DNA of 64,000 nt from positions 1-64,000 of the forward strand of contig MWCO01000022.1 in NCBI GenBank assembly GCA_002070115.1, in the 5' to 3' direction. Source of the stretch: Deltaproteobacteria bacterium ADurb.Bin207. GTDB lineage: Bacteria; Myxococcota_A; Polyangia; Polyangiales; Polyangiaceae. Below the pieces are notes generated by a model, which was not told the origin of the DNA, did not search any database, and was given only the letters and a program-made list of their open reading frames with translations. Position numbers and translations under genes: made by a program. Below, one piece after another: positions 9,255-16,429 of the stretch; the first letter of the stretch is position 1, and every line of letters starts with the position of its first letter.

Positions 9255-10162
9255 AATGCGACGCTGCCTTTCTCATTCTCGACCATGCCGTCGCACGCGC
9301 CGAAGGGGCGCCCACCACCGCCCCCAACCTCCGCGTCACACCAGATTTTCCACTCGCTACACGCACCGCTCCTCAACAAGTGCGCCTCAGACTCGACCGC
9401 ACGCTCATGGCCCCCGACCCGGAAAGCGGCCTCGATGCTCTGCTCGATTACGGTGTGCTCGACGCCCTGCTTCCGGAAGTCTCTGCCTTGGTCGGATTCG
9501 GGGATGGCGAATGGCGTCATAAAGACGTTTGGAAACATACGAAACAAGTCGTTCGACAAGCAGAAGCTCGCCTGTCCGTGCGCTGGGCTGCCCTTTTGCA
9601 CGATGTGGGGAAAGTCAAAACACGAAGCATCAGCGCCGACGGCCAAGTTCATTTCTTTGGGCATGCGGAGTTGGGCGCACGCATGTTCGACCGCATTGGA
9701 AAACGATTGGGATTTTTTGAGCCCCCCCTGCACCGAAGCATCCGCTTTCTCATCTTGCACCACCTTCGCGCCAACCAATACGAAAAGGATTGGACCGATA
9801 GCGCGGTGCGCAGATTCGCACGGGAAATCGGCGCCGAACTCGATGACCTGTTGTGCCTCTCGCGCGCTGATATCACCACCAAACGCCCGGAGAAAAAACG
9901 CCGCGGGCTGCAGCAGATCGCAGAACTTTCTGAACGAATTCGCGAACTTGCCGTTCTCGACGCCCGCGTGCCTCCCCTGCCCTCCGGCGTCGGCAACGAA
10001 ATCATGGACGCCTTCGGCATCCCCCCTTCACGCCTCATCGGCCAAATCAAACAAGCCCTGGAACAAGCCATCGAAGAAGGCGAACTGCCGGGTCACGAAC
10101 CCTCCGCCTTCTACGTCGCCTTCCTCAAAGAAAACCGAACCCGATTCGGCCTGCCCGAATGA
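9233..10162 (+). CDS. HD-domain protein resembling the C-terminal half of CCA-adding enzymes
   Basis: 309 residues from a GTG start. Residues about 50-85 (RLRLDRTLMAPDPESGLDALLDYG and on to LLPEV) resemble the RNA-binding helix region that follows the catalytic head of class II tRNA nucleotidyltransferases. Residues about 95-200 are an HD phosphohydrolase domain: H in HKDVWKHT, the HD pair in ALLHDVGK, a further H in FGHAELG and in ILHHLRANQY. The nucleotidyltransferase head itself, with its GG and DxD motifs, is missing, and no such domain lies immediately upstream. It could be a stand-alone 2',3'-cyclic phosphodiesterase or phosphatase acting on RNA or nucleotides. It converges on a lipoprotein gene 10 bases downstream. 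Confidence 0.8.
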   Translation: MNEAIAAQCDAAFLILDHAVARAEGAPTTAPNLRVTPDFPLATRTAPQQVRLRLDRTLMAPDPESGLDALLDYGVLDALLPEVSALVGFGDGEWRHKDVWKHTKQVVRQAEARLSVRWAALLHDVGKVKTRSISADGQVHFFGHAELGARMFDRIGKRLGFFEPPLHRSIRFLILHHLRANQYEKDWTDSAVRRFAREIGAELDDLLCLSRADITTKRPEKKRRGLQQIAELSERIRELAVLDARVPPLPSGVGNEIMDAFGIPPSRLIGQIKQALEQAIEEGELPGHEPSAFYVAFLKENRTRFGLPE

Positions 10163-10171
10163 CCCGACGCA

Positions 10172-10747
10172 TCATTCCGTCACGGTTATCGTGATCTCAT
10201 CCCAAGCGCGTTCCCGATGCTGCTGGTCGTAGCCCACGAGCCGAAGCGAATGAAAACCAGGCTCTGAAATCCACAAACGCCCCGACTTCGTCAACACAGG
10301 CTCCCACAACTCCGTCAAAGGAATCGAATCCGAAAAAATTTGTACGTAATCCACGTGACGAGCGCCAATCTCGAAAAAGAGGGGATTCGATAGCGCCGCC
10401 CCCTCCGACGGTTGGATGAAAAACACTTTGCTTTCCAAGGGTTCCATCGTGGAGGGCATGGCATCCTCCGCGTCGGCTTCCCCCTCGACAACACCCCCCT
10501 CCTGCCTTTCTTGGGCTTCCTCCTCGCCTCGCCCCGCATCCTGGAACGGCCATGGGGATGACGGCGCTTCCGCTTCGACCGAGTCTTGAGAAGGCTGCGG
10601 TTCAGAAGCCGTGGCCGCCTCAGAGGAAGGTTCATCAGTCATTTCAGGTTGATGACCGTCCGGAAATGAAACGAAAACCGGATCCGAACATCCCAAACCC
10701 AAGATCAACAACCCGCCTAGCACCATGGGGATAATCATCTTGCCCAT
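10172..10747 (-). CDS. Lipoprotein, function unknown
   Basis: 191 residues from ATG 10747, chosen because it starts a compact lipoprotein signal (MGKMIIPMVLGGLLILGLGC) with lipobox GLGC. A long acidic Glu/Ala/Pro/Ser linker (about 30-105) acts as a spacer. A C-terminal beta-sandwich-like domain (about 110-190) follows, with Ig-like alternation (KVFFIQPSEGAAL, HVDYVQIFSD, GFHSLRLVGYDQ), perhaps a Big/PKD-type fold. The architecture is that of a surface protein tethered by a flexible stalk. The function is unknown. An AT-rich patch (10765-10816) directly upstream probably holds its promoter. Confidence 0.75.
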   Translation of the reverse strand: MGKMIIPMVLGGLLILGLGCSDPVFVSFPDGHQPEMTDEPSSEAATASEPQPSQDSVEAEAPSSPWPFQDAGRGEEEAQERQEGGVVEGEADAEDAMPSTMEPLESKVFFIQPSEGAALSNPLFFEIGARHVDYVQIFSDSIPLTELWEPVLTKSGRLWISEPGFHSLRLVGYDQQHRERAWDEITITVTE

Positions 10748-10897
10748 GCCCAAGGAACTACAGCACATATACCTATATTGCCAGATATAAAAATACGATT
10801 AGCTACATTGTAGCAATACTGCGTTTGTCCGCTATGTTCAAACACCCCCGTGGCAAAGGACACCATTTCCTCGCCTCCCCGCCTGAAAAAGGCATTG

Positions 10898-11500
10898 TCA
10901 TGGGGGGCGAAGTTCCACCTTTTTGACCACCATCACCTCGCAGGAACCAGCCCCCGAGTCCTGCCGTGATAGCGACGAGCGCCATCTCCACCCGTCGCTC
11001 CCCCGAATTTCCACAAGATAGCCTTCGAGACGCACGATATCGTGTCTGCACACGGCTGCCAGCGCGGATTTCACGTCCCCATTGGCGGGAATAACGTGCA
11101 TATTGCCGCTGTGCCGAATAATTTCATCCACGGGGATCGGAGGTCCTTTGGCGTCCCAACGATAATGATACCAACGGCCATATTGCTCGATTTCCAGTTT
11201 TCCATAGATGGCTGAATCGCTCATCGCCCCCCAGCCAAGCGCCAGGTCGTAGGGTGCCAATTCCGATTCACGACCAAACCAATAGCGCTCCTTACCAAGC
11301 ACCCGCGCTTCGAGCTTCAGGGTCGCAAGCGCTTCGAACTCGTAATCTCCCAACTTTTCCATCTTGGGAGCCGGTAACGAAACCTGCACCGGATCGTTGG
11401 GCGCTTGCACGCCCGGCTCGGGAAGGCCGCCTTCACAGGCCATCGCGGCCAATCCAGCCGAAATAAGCCATCCGCCCGCCACGCAATCGCTGGTTCGCAT
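10898..11500 (-). CDS. Lipoprotein of an uncharacterised conserved family
   Basis: 200 residues with a short signal peptide and lipobox LAAMAC (Cys 22). The mature domain (about 55-195) has motifs that recur in a widespread uncharacterised bacterial family: APYDLALGWGAMSD, YHYRWDAKGPPIP, SGNMHVIPAN, VRLEGYLVEI and WRSSLSRQDSGAGSCE. The conserved Trp, Asn and His residues suggest a binding or enzymatic site, but no function is known to me. It follows the gene at 11530 by 29 bases on the same strand and is probably the last gene of the fxsA operon. Confidence 0.8.
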   Translation of the reverse strand: MRTSDCVAGGWLISAGLAAMACEGGLPEPGVQAPNDPVQVSLPAPKMEKLGDYEFEALATLKLEARVLGKERYWFGRESELAPYDLALGWGAMSDSAIYGKLEIEQYGRWYHYRWDAKGPPIPVDEIIRHSGNMHVIPANGDVKSALAAVCRHDIVRLEGYLVEIRGSDGWRWRSSLSRQDSGAGSCEVMVVKKVELRPP

Positions 11501-11529
11501 GCCATGGCCCGATCGAATTCGCCTGCCGG

Positions 11530-12030
11530 CTATTCACCCATCGCAGGACCGCTGGCTTCCCAATTCTCTGCCGACGTCGTCACCACCGCTGTCGTCCTGC
11601 GGTATTCCTTGTCGATGGGTCGCCCATAACACGGCAACGGATCGGAGCTTTCTGGGCTCTTTTCCGGGGTTGGGCTCTCTTTCGACAGCCCGGCTTCGCC
11701 CACAGAACGCACGATGATATAAGAAGGAATGGCCTGATCGGTGGGAAACCACCATGGATTCCAAACCGGGTCTTGCGCTTGTTTCAGCAACTGTACGGAA
11801 AGAATATCCACCCAAACTTCACTGACATTCAACGCGTTGACTTGCGCCAAAATATCTTCGAGGTCCCTATCGAGGCATAAACAAGCTTGACGAACCGCAT
11901 CATCGGCGTGTTGCGCTTGAACCACTTTCGCAGCGGGAAATGTCGCTCGATACGGCATGCAACTGATCCGTGTGTAACGCAAAACCAGCTCGACTCTGAA
12001 GTACCGAACGTTTTCGGGCTGATGCTTCAC
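11530..12030 (-). CDS. Hypothetical protein downstream of fxsA
   Basis: 166 residues, not recognised. The start ATG at 12030 overlaps the stop of fxsA by four bases (ATGA), which implies translational coupling and supports it being real. Residues 1-110 form a plausible mixed alpha/beta fold with an N-terminal strand (RYFRVELVLRYTR) and a helical region with two Cys (QACLCLDRDLEDILAQVN). The C-terminal 45 residues are Ser/Pro-rich and probably disordered. There is no signal peptide or membrane segment, so it is probably cytoplasmic. Confidence 0.65.
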   Translation of the reverse strand: MKHQPENVRYFRVELVLRYTRISCMPYRATFPAAKVVQAQHADDAVRQACLCLDRDLEDILAQVNALNVSEVWVDILSVQLLKQAQDPVWNPWWFPTDQAIPSYIIVRSVGEAGLSKESPTPEKSPESSDPLPCYGRPIDKEYRRTTAVVTTSAENWEASGPAMGE

Positions 12031-12590
12031 GGTTCTTCGTCCTCCCGGATACTGTCGTCCGAACTACCCGGACCCAACAGCAATCCTTCTTGAATTTCGA
12101 CACCTTCCGTATCCACGACCTCGCCATGCCCGCTTTTTGAAAAAAACTCCGCCGCGCCAGGCATCCAGCCGTGCTGTTCGGGGGCTTGTTCCCATCCTTG
12201 CGGATCGAGGGCAACGACCTGCATGACGCCTTGTCGAGCTTTTTTCTCCATGACCGCGCGCAGACGCTCTGCAACCATGCACCGAAAACGCGGAACGAGC
12301 AAAAGAAGACCGAAAAGGTCCGTCAAAAAACCCGGAAGAAGCAAGAAAACCCCGGCTGCGAGAATGAGAAATCCGCTCAGAATACCATCGCTCGGGAGCT
12401 GACCTTCGGATAACGACTGCCGCACCAGGCTCCAGACCCGAATTCCCCCCCGCTTGACCAGCACGCCACCCAGCACGCCGGTGACGAGCATGAGGCCCAA
12501 GGTTTTCCAGACGCCAATCCACGATCCAACTGCCGACAGCACGAATACTTCGAGGACAAAAGCCAGCAGCAGAAAGGCAAAATAGCGCAC
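12027..12590 (-). CDS. fxsA: FxsA-family membrane protein
   Basis: 187 residues. Residues 1-125 match the FxsA family: an N-terminal helix (FAFLLLAFVLEVFVLSAVG), a second hydrophobic pair around WKTLGLMLVTGVLGGVLV, and the characteristic Gly/Pro-rich helix LAAGVFLLLPGFLTDLFG followed by a cytoplasmic tail. In E. coli FxsA counteracts F-plasmid exclusion of phage T7, but its normal cellular role is unclear. The 60-residue acidic C-terminal tail is longer than usual. It is the first gene of an operon with 11530-12030 and 10898-11500. An AT-rich patch at 12664-12694 lies about 75 bases upstream, in a promoter position. Confidence 0.85.
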   Translation of the reverse strand: MRYFAFLLLAFVLEVFVLSAVGSWIGVWKTLGLMLVTGVLGGVLVKRGGIRVWSLVRQSLSEGQLPSDGILSGFLILAAGVFLLLPGFLTDLFGLLLLVPRFRCMVAERLRAVMEKKARQGVMQVVALDPQGWEQAPEQHGWMPGAAEFFSKSGHGEVVDTEGVEIQEGLLLGPGSSDDSIREDEEP

Positions 12591-12774
12591 GCCCCTACCC
12601 TAGCCACGACAAGGTCGAGTTCCAAAGTAGAACGACACCAGGGGGGAGAAGATTTTCGTTTCGCTTATAAGTAATTATATTTATTGTGCTTTTTGGGGTT
12701 CTTCGAAGTCGATCCCCCCGCGAATCCCACGGCTATCCCCCAACCGCCCGTCGACCACGAGCCGCCGAAATCCA

Positions 12775-14325
12775 TCAGTCGGGTGAAGAGACCGCGGTCG
12801 GATCACGCTGGAAATAGCTCACGAAGGCCATGATTTCCCGAAAGACGTCCTGGGCTTCCATGTCTTGCATCATCTCGTGACCGCTATGTTCGAACCAAAC
12901 CATTTCCCGAATCGGTGAACTGACTTTTTCGTAAATGATATTGGCCGATTCCGGCGCAATGATTTGATCCTTTTTCGACTGGAGAATGCGGATGGGGACA
13001 TGGACTTCCGGCAAACGCTCGGCAATTCGCCGCGAATAATCGTAAAGGGAAGCGAAAGAGTCCGTGGCGAACATCGGATAGTTGGTGCAACGCTTCGCCA
13101 AGGTCGGGTCGTTGAAAGACTCGGGCGACGGCCAGTACCGGACCCCTTTGGAAAGCAGAGACGTAAACATGGCGAGCGGGTCTTTGAACTTGAGCGCCGC
13201 CGCCACCGTGACCAAACCCGCGATTTTGTCGGGATGACGCATGGCAAGCTCGAGCCCCACCAATCCTCCCATGCTCAGACCGACCACCACCACCCGATCC
13301 ACGCGATTCCACAATTGAAGAAGCGCGCGGTCCGCATCCACATACCAGTCCCGCGCCGTGACCCCCCGCATGTCCTGATACCGCGTGCCGTGACCGCGCA
13401 GAATCGGCCGCTCATAGTCGATCCCCTGCTTTTCGAGAAATGGTAGCAGCCCATCGACCGTGTCCGTCGAGGACGTGAATCCATGCAATAGCAGCACACC
13501 AACCTTTTCGTAGGCGGGCGGCGCGGGAATGGGCACCTCGATGGGAGCGTAATTGCTGCGGTGATCGACGAGTTCGGAGATGCGACGCATCAACTCATCG
13601 GTGAGTTCCCTCAGCACTTCCTTATCGACTTCTTGGCCGTGGTATTGGGAATAATCGATGGGCTCGCCGAACCGAATACGGATAGGAGAGGCGCCAGGCA
13701 TGCGCAAAACCTCGAGCCGTGGATAGATTTCCGGAGGAAGCGCCCGCCCCGTGCCCGACACCCCCACCGGGACAATGGGAACACCTGCGCTGATGGCCAG
13801 TCGCACCGCGCCCGTCTTGCCCCTTAGCAAACCCGTCGACCGATCGACTGCACGACGCGGTATGTCTTCTTCTCCGGGGATCGTCCCTTCTGGGTAAATG
13901 GCCACCACCTTGCCCGAGCGAAGCGCTTCCTCAATATTATGCAGCGCTTCCGCATCGCCTCCACGGTTGACAAAGACGGATTCGGATAGCTCGATGAGAT
14001 GACGCAACACCGGCCAGCTCTTGAACTCCATCTTCGCTACAAAATGAACACGACGCGGGCAAGAAGCCGTCAATACTTGAACATCCAGCCAGCTCTGGTG
14101 GTTCGATGCCATGACCAATCCACCGCTCGCCGGAACGTTTTCGGCTCCCTCGATGGCCAATTCATTGAGCCACTCAAACTGCGTGCGCATCATCCCGCCG
14201 AACGTGTTGTACGCAGCACTGGAAATACGGTCGAATACCTCGCGCTGCCGAATCGTCTGAAGCAGGCGGTCGAGTACCCAATCGGCTGGAGTCAAGACGG
14301 CGTTCGCAATCTTCTGTCGATTCAT
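12775..14325 (-). CDS. Fusion of 1-acylglycerol-3-phosphate acyltransferase and alpha/beta hydrolase
   Basis: 516 residues with two complete enzymatic domains. Residues about 25-255 are a PlsC-type acyltransferase with the NHQSWLD (HX4D) motif and YPEGTIPG acyl-acceptor motif, which would transfer an acyl chain to lysophosphatidate at the inner membrane. Residues about 270-505 are an alpha/beta hydrolase of the carboxylesterase/monoacylglycerol-lipase type: oxyanion LLHGFTSS, a cap region, and the nucleophile elbow GLSMGG, with a C-terminal Asp (QSKKDQII) and His (EHSGHE) that complete a triad. The joined activities suggest acyl-chain remodelling of glycerolipids. It is divergent from the kinase-like gene cluster. 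Confidence 0.92.
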   Translation of the reverse strand: MNRQKIANAVLTPADWVLDRLLQTIRQREVFDRISSAAYNTFGGMMRTQFEWLNELAIEGAENVPASGGLVMASNHQSWLDVQVLTASCPRRVHFVAKMEFKSWPVLRHLIELSESVFVNRGGDAEALHNIEEALRSGKVVAIYPEGTIPGEEDIPRRAVDRSTGLLRGKTGAVRLAISAGVPIVPVGVSGTGRALPPEIYPRLEVLRMPGASPIRIRFGEPIDYSQYHGQEVDKEVLRELTDELMRRISELVDHRSNYAPIEVPIPAPPAYEKVGVLLLHGFTSSTDTVDGLLPFLEKQGIDYERPILRGHGTRYQDMRGVTARDWYVDADRALLQLWNRVDRVVVVGLSMGGLVGLELAMRHPDKIAGLVTVAAALKFKDPLAMFTSLLSKGVRYWPSPESFNDPTLAKRCTNYPMFATDSFASLYDYSRRIAERLPEVHVPIRILQSKKDQIIAPESANIIYEKVSSPIREMVWFEHSGHEMMQDMEAQDVFREIMAFVSYFQRDPTAVSSPD

Positions 14326-14384
14326 TCCTTAAACCTCGAAATGGGGGCAGATTGCCGCAATCAACGCGGCGCGTTATCCATAGC

Positions 14385-14576
14385 ATGAACTCGACCCGAC
14401 GCGTCATCGATTTTTCCACCGAAAGCGTGATGAGCCTTCGTGAAAATAAGGCATTCGAGAACGATAGGGCGCCGCCCGCCTCGCTCGTATCCGCGTTGAA
14501 GTTCTTGCCCAACCCCCCCATGCTGAGGCAAGCCGAGGTAGAGCCCGTCGAACCCGCGCAAACGGATAGGCAATGA
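14385..14576 (+). CDS. Small protein coupled to a kinase-like gene
   Basis: A 63-residue ORF from ATG 14385 that ends in ATGA overlapping the start codon of the next gene by four bases. This coupling is the main support for it being real. It is polar, with a short predicted helix (VMSLRENKAFEND) and a Pro-rich end, and no signal or membrane segment. There is no recognisable family. An upstream in-frame ATG at 14352 would give 74 residues. Confidence 0.45.
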   Translation: MNSTRRVIDFSTESVMSLRENKAFENDRAPPASLVSALKFLPNPPMLRQAEVEPVEPAQTDRQ

Positions 14577-15532
14577 TCTTCGAGGACCAGAACGAACTCA
14601 AGGCCCGTATCGAACAAGTCACGCCGCGACGAGCCGCCAAGACCGTGGTCGTACATACGGATACCACGGCCTATATGGGAATCGAAGGCGGTCATGTCCT
14701 TCGCCTGCAAGGCAACGATTACTTCGTGCTCGGCGATGCCCAGGAAGGACGCTTCGGTATCGATGATCAGCCGAAATTTTGGGTCAAATACGCCGTGGAC
14801 CTCACCACCGCCGAGCACAAAATCATCAAACTCGTCTTCCACGAACAGTTTTCCACCAACGTCGGCATGGTGCGCGTTCGCTGCATCCGAAGCCCCCAAA
14901 AAGAATCGCGAGTGCTCGACCTCGTGTCCGGCCACGACCGATTCATGCAAGGCAAAACCGTCGTCGACCCCGCAGGAAATCCCGTCCGAATCGTCGACTT
15001 CATCCGAGGAAAAAGCCTATACGCGGTCCTCGAAGCTTCCGATATGCCCCATGAACGTTATTGGAACGAAGTGCTGCCAGGCATCATGCAGCAGTTGCTC
15101 ACATGCATGGAAGCCATGGCTTGGCTGCATAGCATGGGCGAACATCACGGCGATATTCGCAACGACCATATCCTCATCGAACGCGAAACCGGACGCTTCA
15201 CATGGATCGACTTCGATTATGAGGTGAACTTCTCCGACTACGATGTGTGGAGCATGGGCAATGTGCTTACGTATGTGGTGGGGCAAGGCATGCATACGTT
15301 TTCACAAGTGCAAAAAAGCCCAGCTTCCTATCCTTACGCCCAGCCGCTGCAAGAAGAAGACGCCCTCGTCTTGTACAAGCATCGAATTGCCAATTTGCGC
15401 AAGCTCTTCCCTTATATCCCCATCGAACTCAACGAGATACTAATGCGCTTTTCCCTTGGCACCACCGAGCCCTACGAGGATCTCGATAGCCAGGTACGCG
15501 ACTTGCGATCGATCTTCGGTCGTCTGTGCTGA
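14573..15532 (+). CDS. Protein-kinase-like protein with divergent catalytic motifs
   Basis: 319 residues. Residues about 85-310 have a protein-kinase-like fold: a catalytic-loop equivalent HHGDIRNDHILIE (around 195-207) and a metal-binding segment TWIDFDYE in place of DFG, followed by DVWSMGNVL, which resembles the helix-F Asp/Trp motif of eukaryotic-type kinases. The usual Asn of the catalytic loop (HRDLKPEN) is His here. The N-terminal 80 residues have strand-rich character and could be the N-lobe with a degenerate Gly-loop. It could be an active atypical kinase, a phosphotransferase of the HGD type, or a pseudokinase. The small ORF at 14385 is translationally coupled upstream. Confidence 0.75.
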   Translation: MIFEDQNELKARIEQVTPRRAAKTVVVHTDTTAYMGIEGGHVLRLQGNDYFVLGDAQEGRFGIDDQPKFWVKYAVDLTTAEHKIIKLVFHEQFSTNVGMVRVRCIRSPQKESRVLDLVSGHDRFMQGKTVVDPAGNPVRIVDFIRGKSLYAVLEASDMPHERYWNEVLPGIMQQLLTCMEAMAWLHSMGEHHGDIRNDHILIERETGRFTWIDFDYEVNFSDYDVWSMGNVLTYVVGQGMHTFSQVQKSPASYPYAQPLQEEDALVLYKHRIANLRKLFPYIPIELNEILMRFSLGTTEPYEDLDSQVRDLRSIFGRLC

Positions 15533-15637
15533 AGTGATTCTCACGAACCGAGAGGGACAGATGGCCATCAGCATGGGGCAAACGAGTTATGCGTCATGTT
15601 CCGAATTCGGGCTGGGGCTCGGACGCTCTGCAACGAA

Positions 15638-16429
15638 TCACATTGGGCTGTCGCGTTTGACGACCAGCAAGGGCAATTCTTCCGCCAACGCCGAAGGCAA
15701 GACCCGCAGGAGCCACGTCTCGGGCCCCAGGCTTGTCGCATCATGAAACGCCTGTTCGTTGACCGCCACGACTTGTCCGCTCAGCGGCATCGCCACGCCG
15801 TGGGCATCGCCCTCTTCATTCGATAGCACCAGCCCCACGAATCCCTGCTCGATCAACTCGATTTCCTGCGGTGGGGTGATGGCCAAAATGGCCCCCGTGG
15901 CTTTCAGAAAGCTCTCTTCCACACCCACCGCGAAGGTACCTTCTTGTTCGTAACGGGCCCAGGAGTGGTGCGGAAGAAAAACGGTCATTCCGGGCACGAG
16001 AGATTGAGGATGCACCACGCCTTCGCTCTCGTGAATGGCTTGATCCTCGATGCGCAACGCCCGTTTGACCGGACTCAATAGTTCTTTTCGCGTGAAAGGC
16101 TTGGCCACGTAATCGACCGCACCCAGTCGCATGGCCTGGACGGCAGTGCGTATGGTCGGATAGCCCGTCACCATTAGAACAGGGGTCGTATTGCCCCGCG
16201 CACGCAGCTCTTGAAGCAACTCGATGCCGTTCATCTGCGGCATCATCAGGTCCGTGATGATCAAGTCGAACGAGTCGGTTTGGAGCCGCGCAAGACCTTC
16301 CCGAGCCGATAAGACTCCGTCCACCCCAAAGCCCAGACGAGACAAGACCTTCCTCATGCTCGCATGGACGACGTCCTCGTCATCGATGACCAAAACCCTG
16401 CGGTTGGCAGCGTCGTGATTTTGGGTCAT
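15638..16429 (-). CDS. Response regulator with a GcvH-like output domain
   Basis: 263 residues. ATG 16429 is chosen because it overlaps the kinase stop by four bases and has a strong GAGGGGAG ribosome-binding site. Residues 10-125 are a receiver domain with the acidic pair DDED (16-19), phosphoacceptor Asp60 (ITDLMMP), the Thr at VTGYP and Lys in VAKPF. Residues about 155-255 resemble the H protein of glycine cleavage (ESFLKATGAILAI, PLSGQVVAVNEQAF), but the lipoylation-site Lys region reads LSNEEGDAHGV, so the lipoyl Lys appears to be absent. There is no DNA-binding domain. It is the partner of the kinase encoded just upstream. The output is presumably protein-protein interaction or ligand binding. 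Confidence 0.9.
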   Translation of the reverse strand: MTQNHDAANRRVLVIDDEDVVHASMRKVLSRLGFGVDGVLSAREGLARLQTDSFDLIITDLMMPQMNGIELLQELRARGNTTPVLMVTGYPTIRTAVQAMRLGAVDYVAKPFTRKELLSPVKRALRIEDQAIHESEGVVHPQSLVPGMTVFLPHHSWARYEQEGTFAVGVEESFLKATGAILAITPPQEIELIEQGFVGLVLSNEEGDAHGVAMPLSGQVVAVNEQAFHDATSLGPETWLLRVLPSALAEELPLLVVKRDSPM

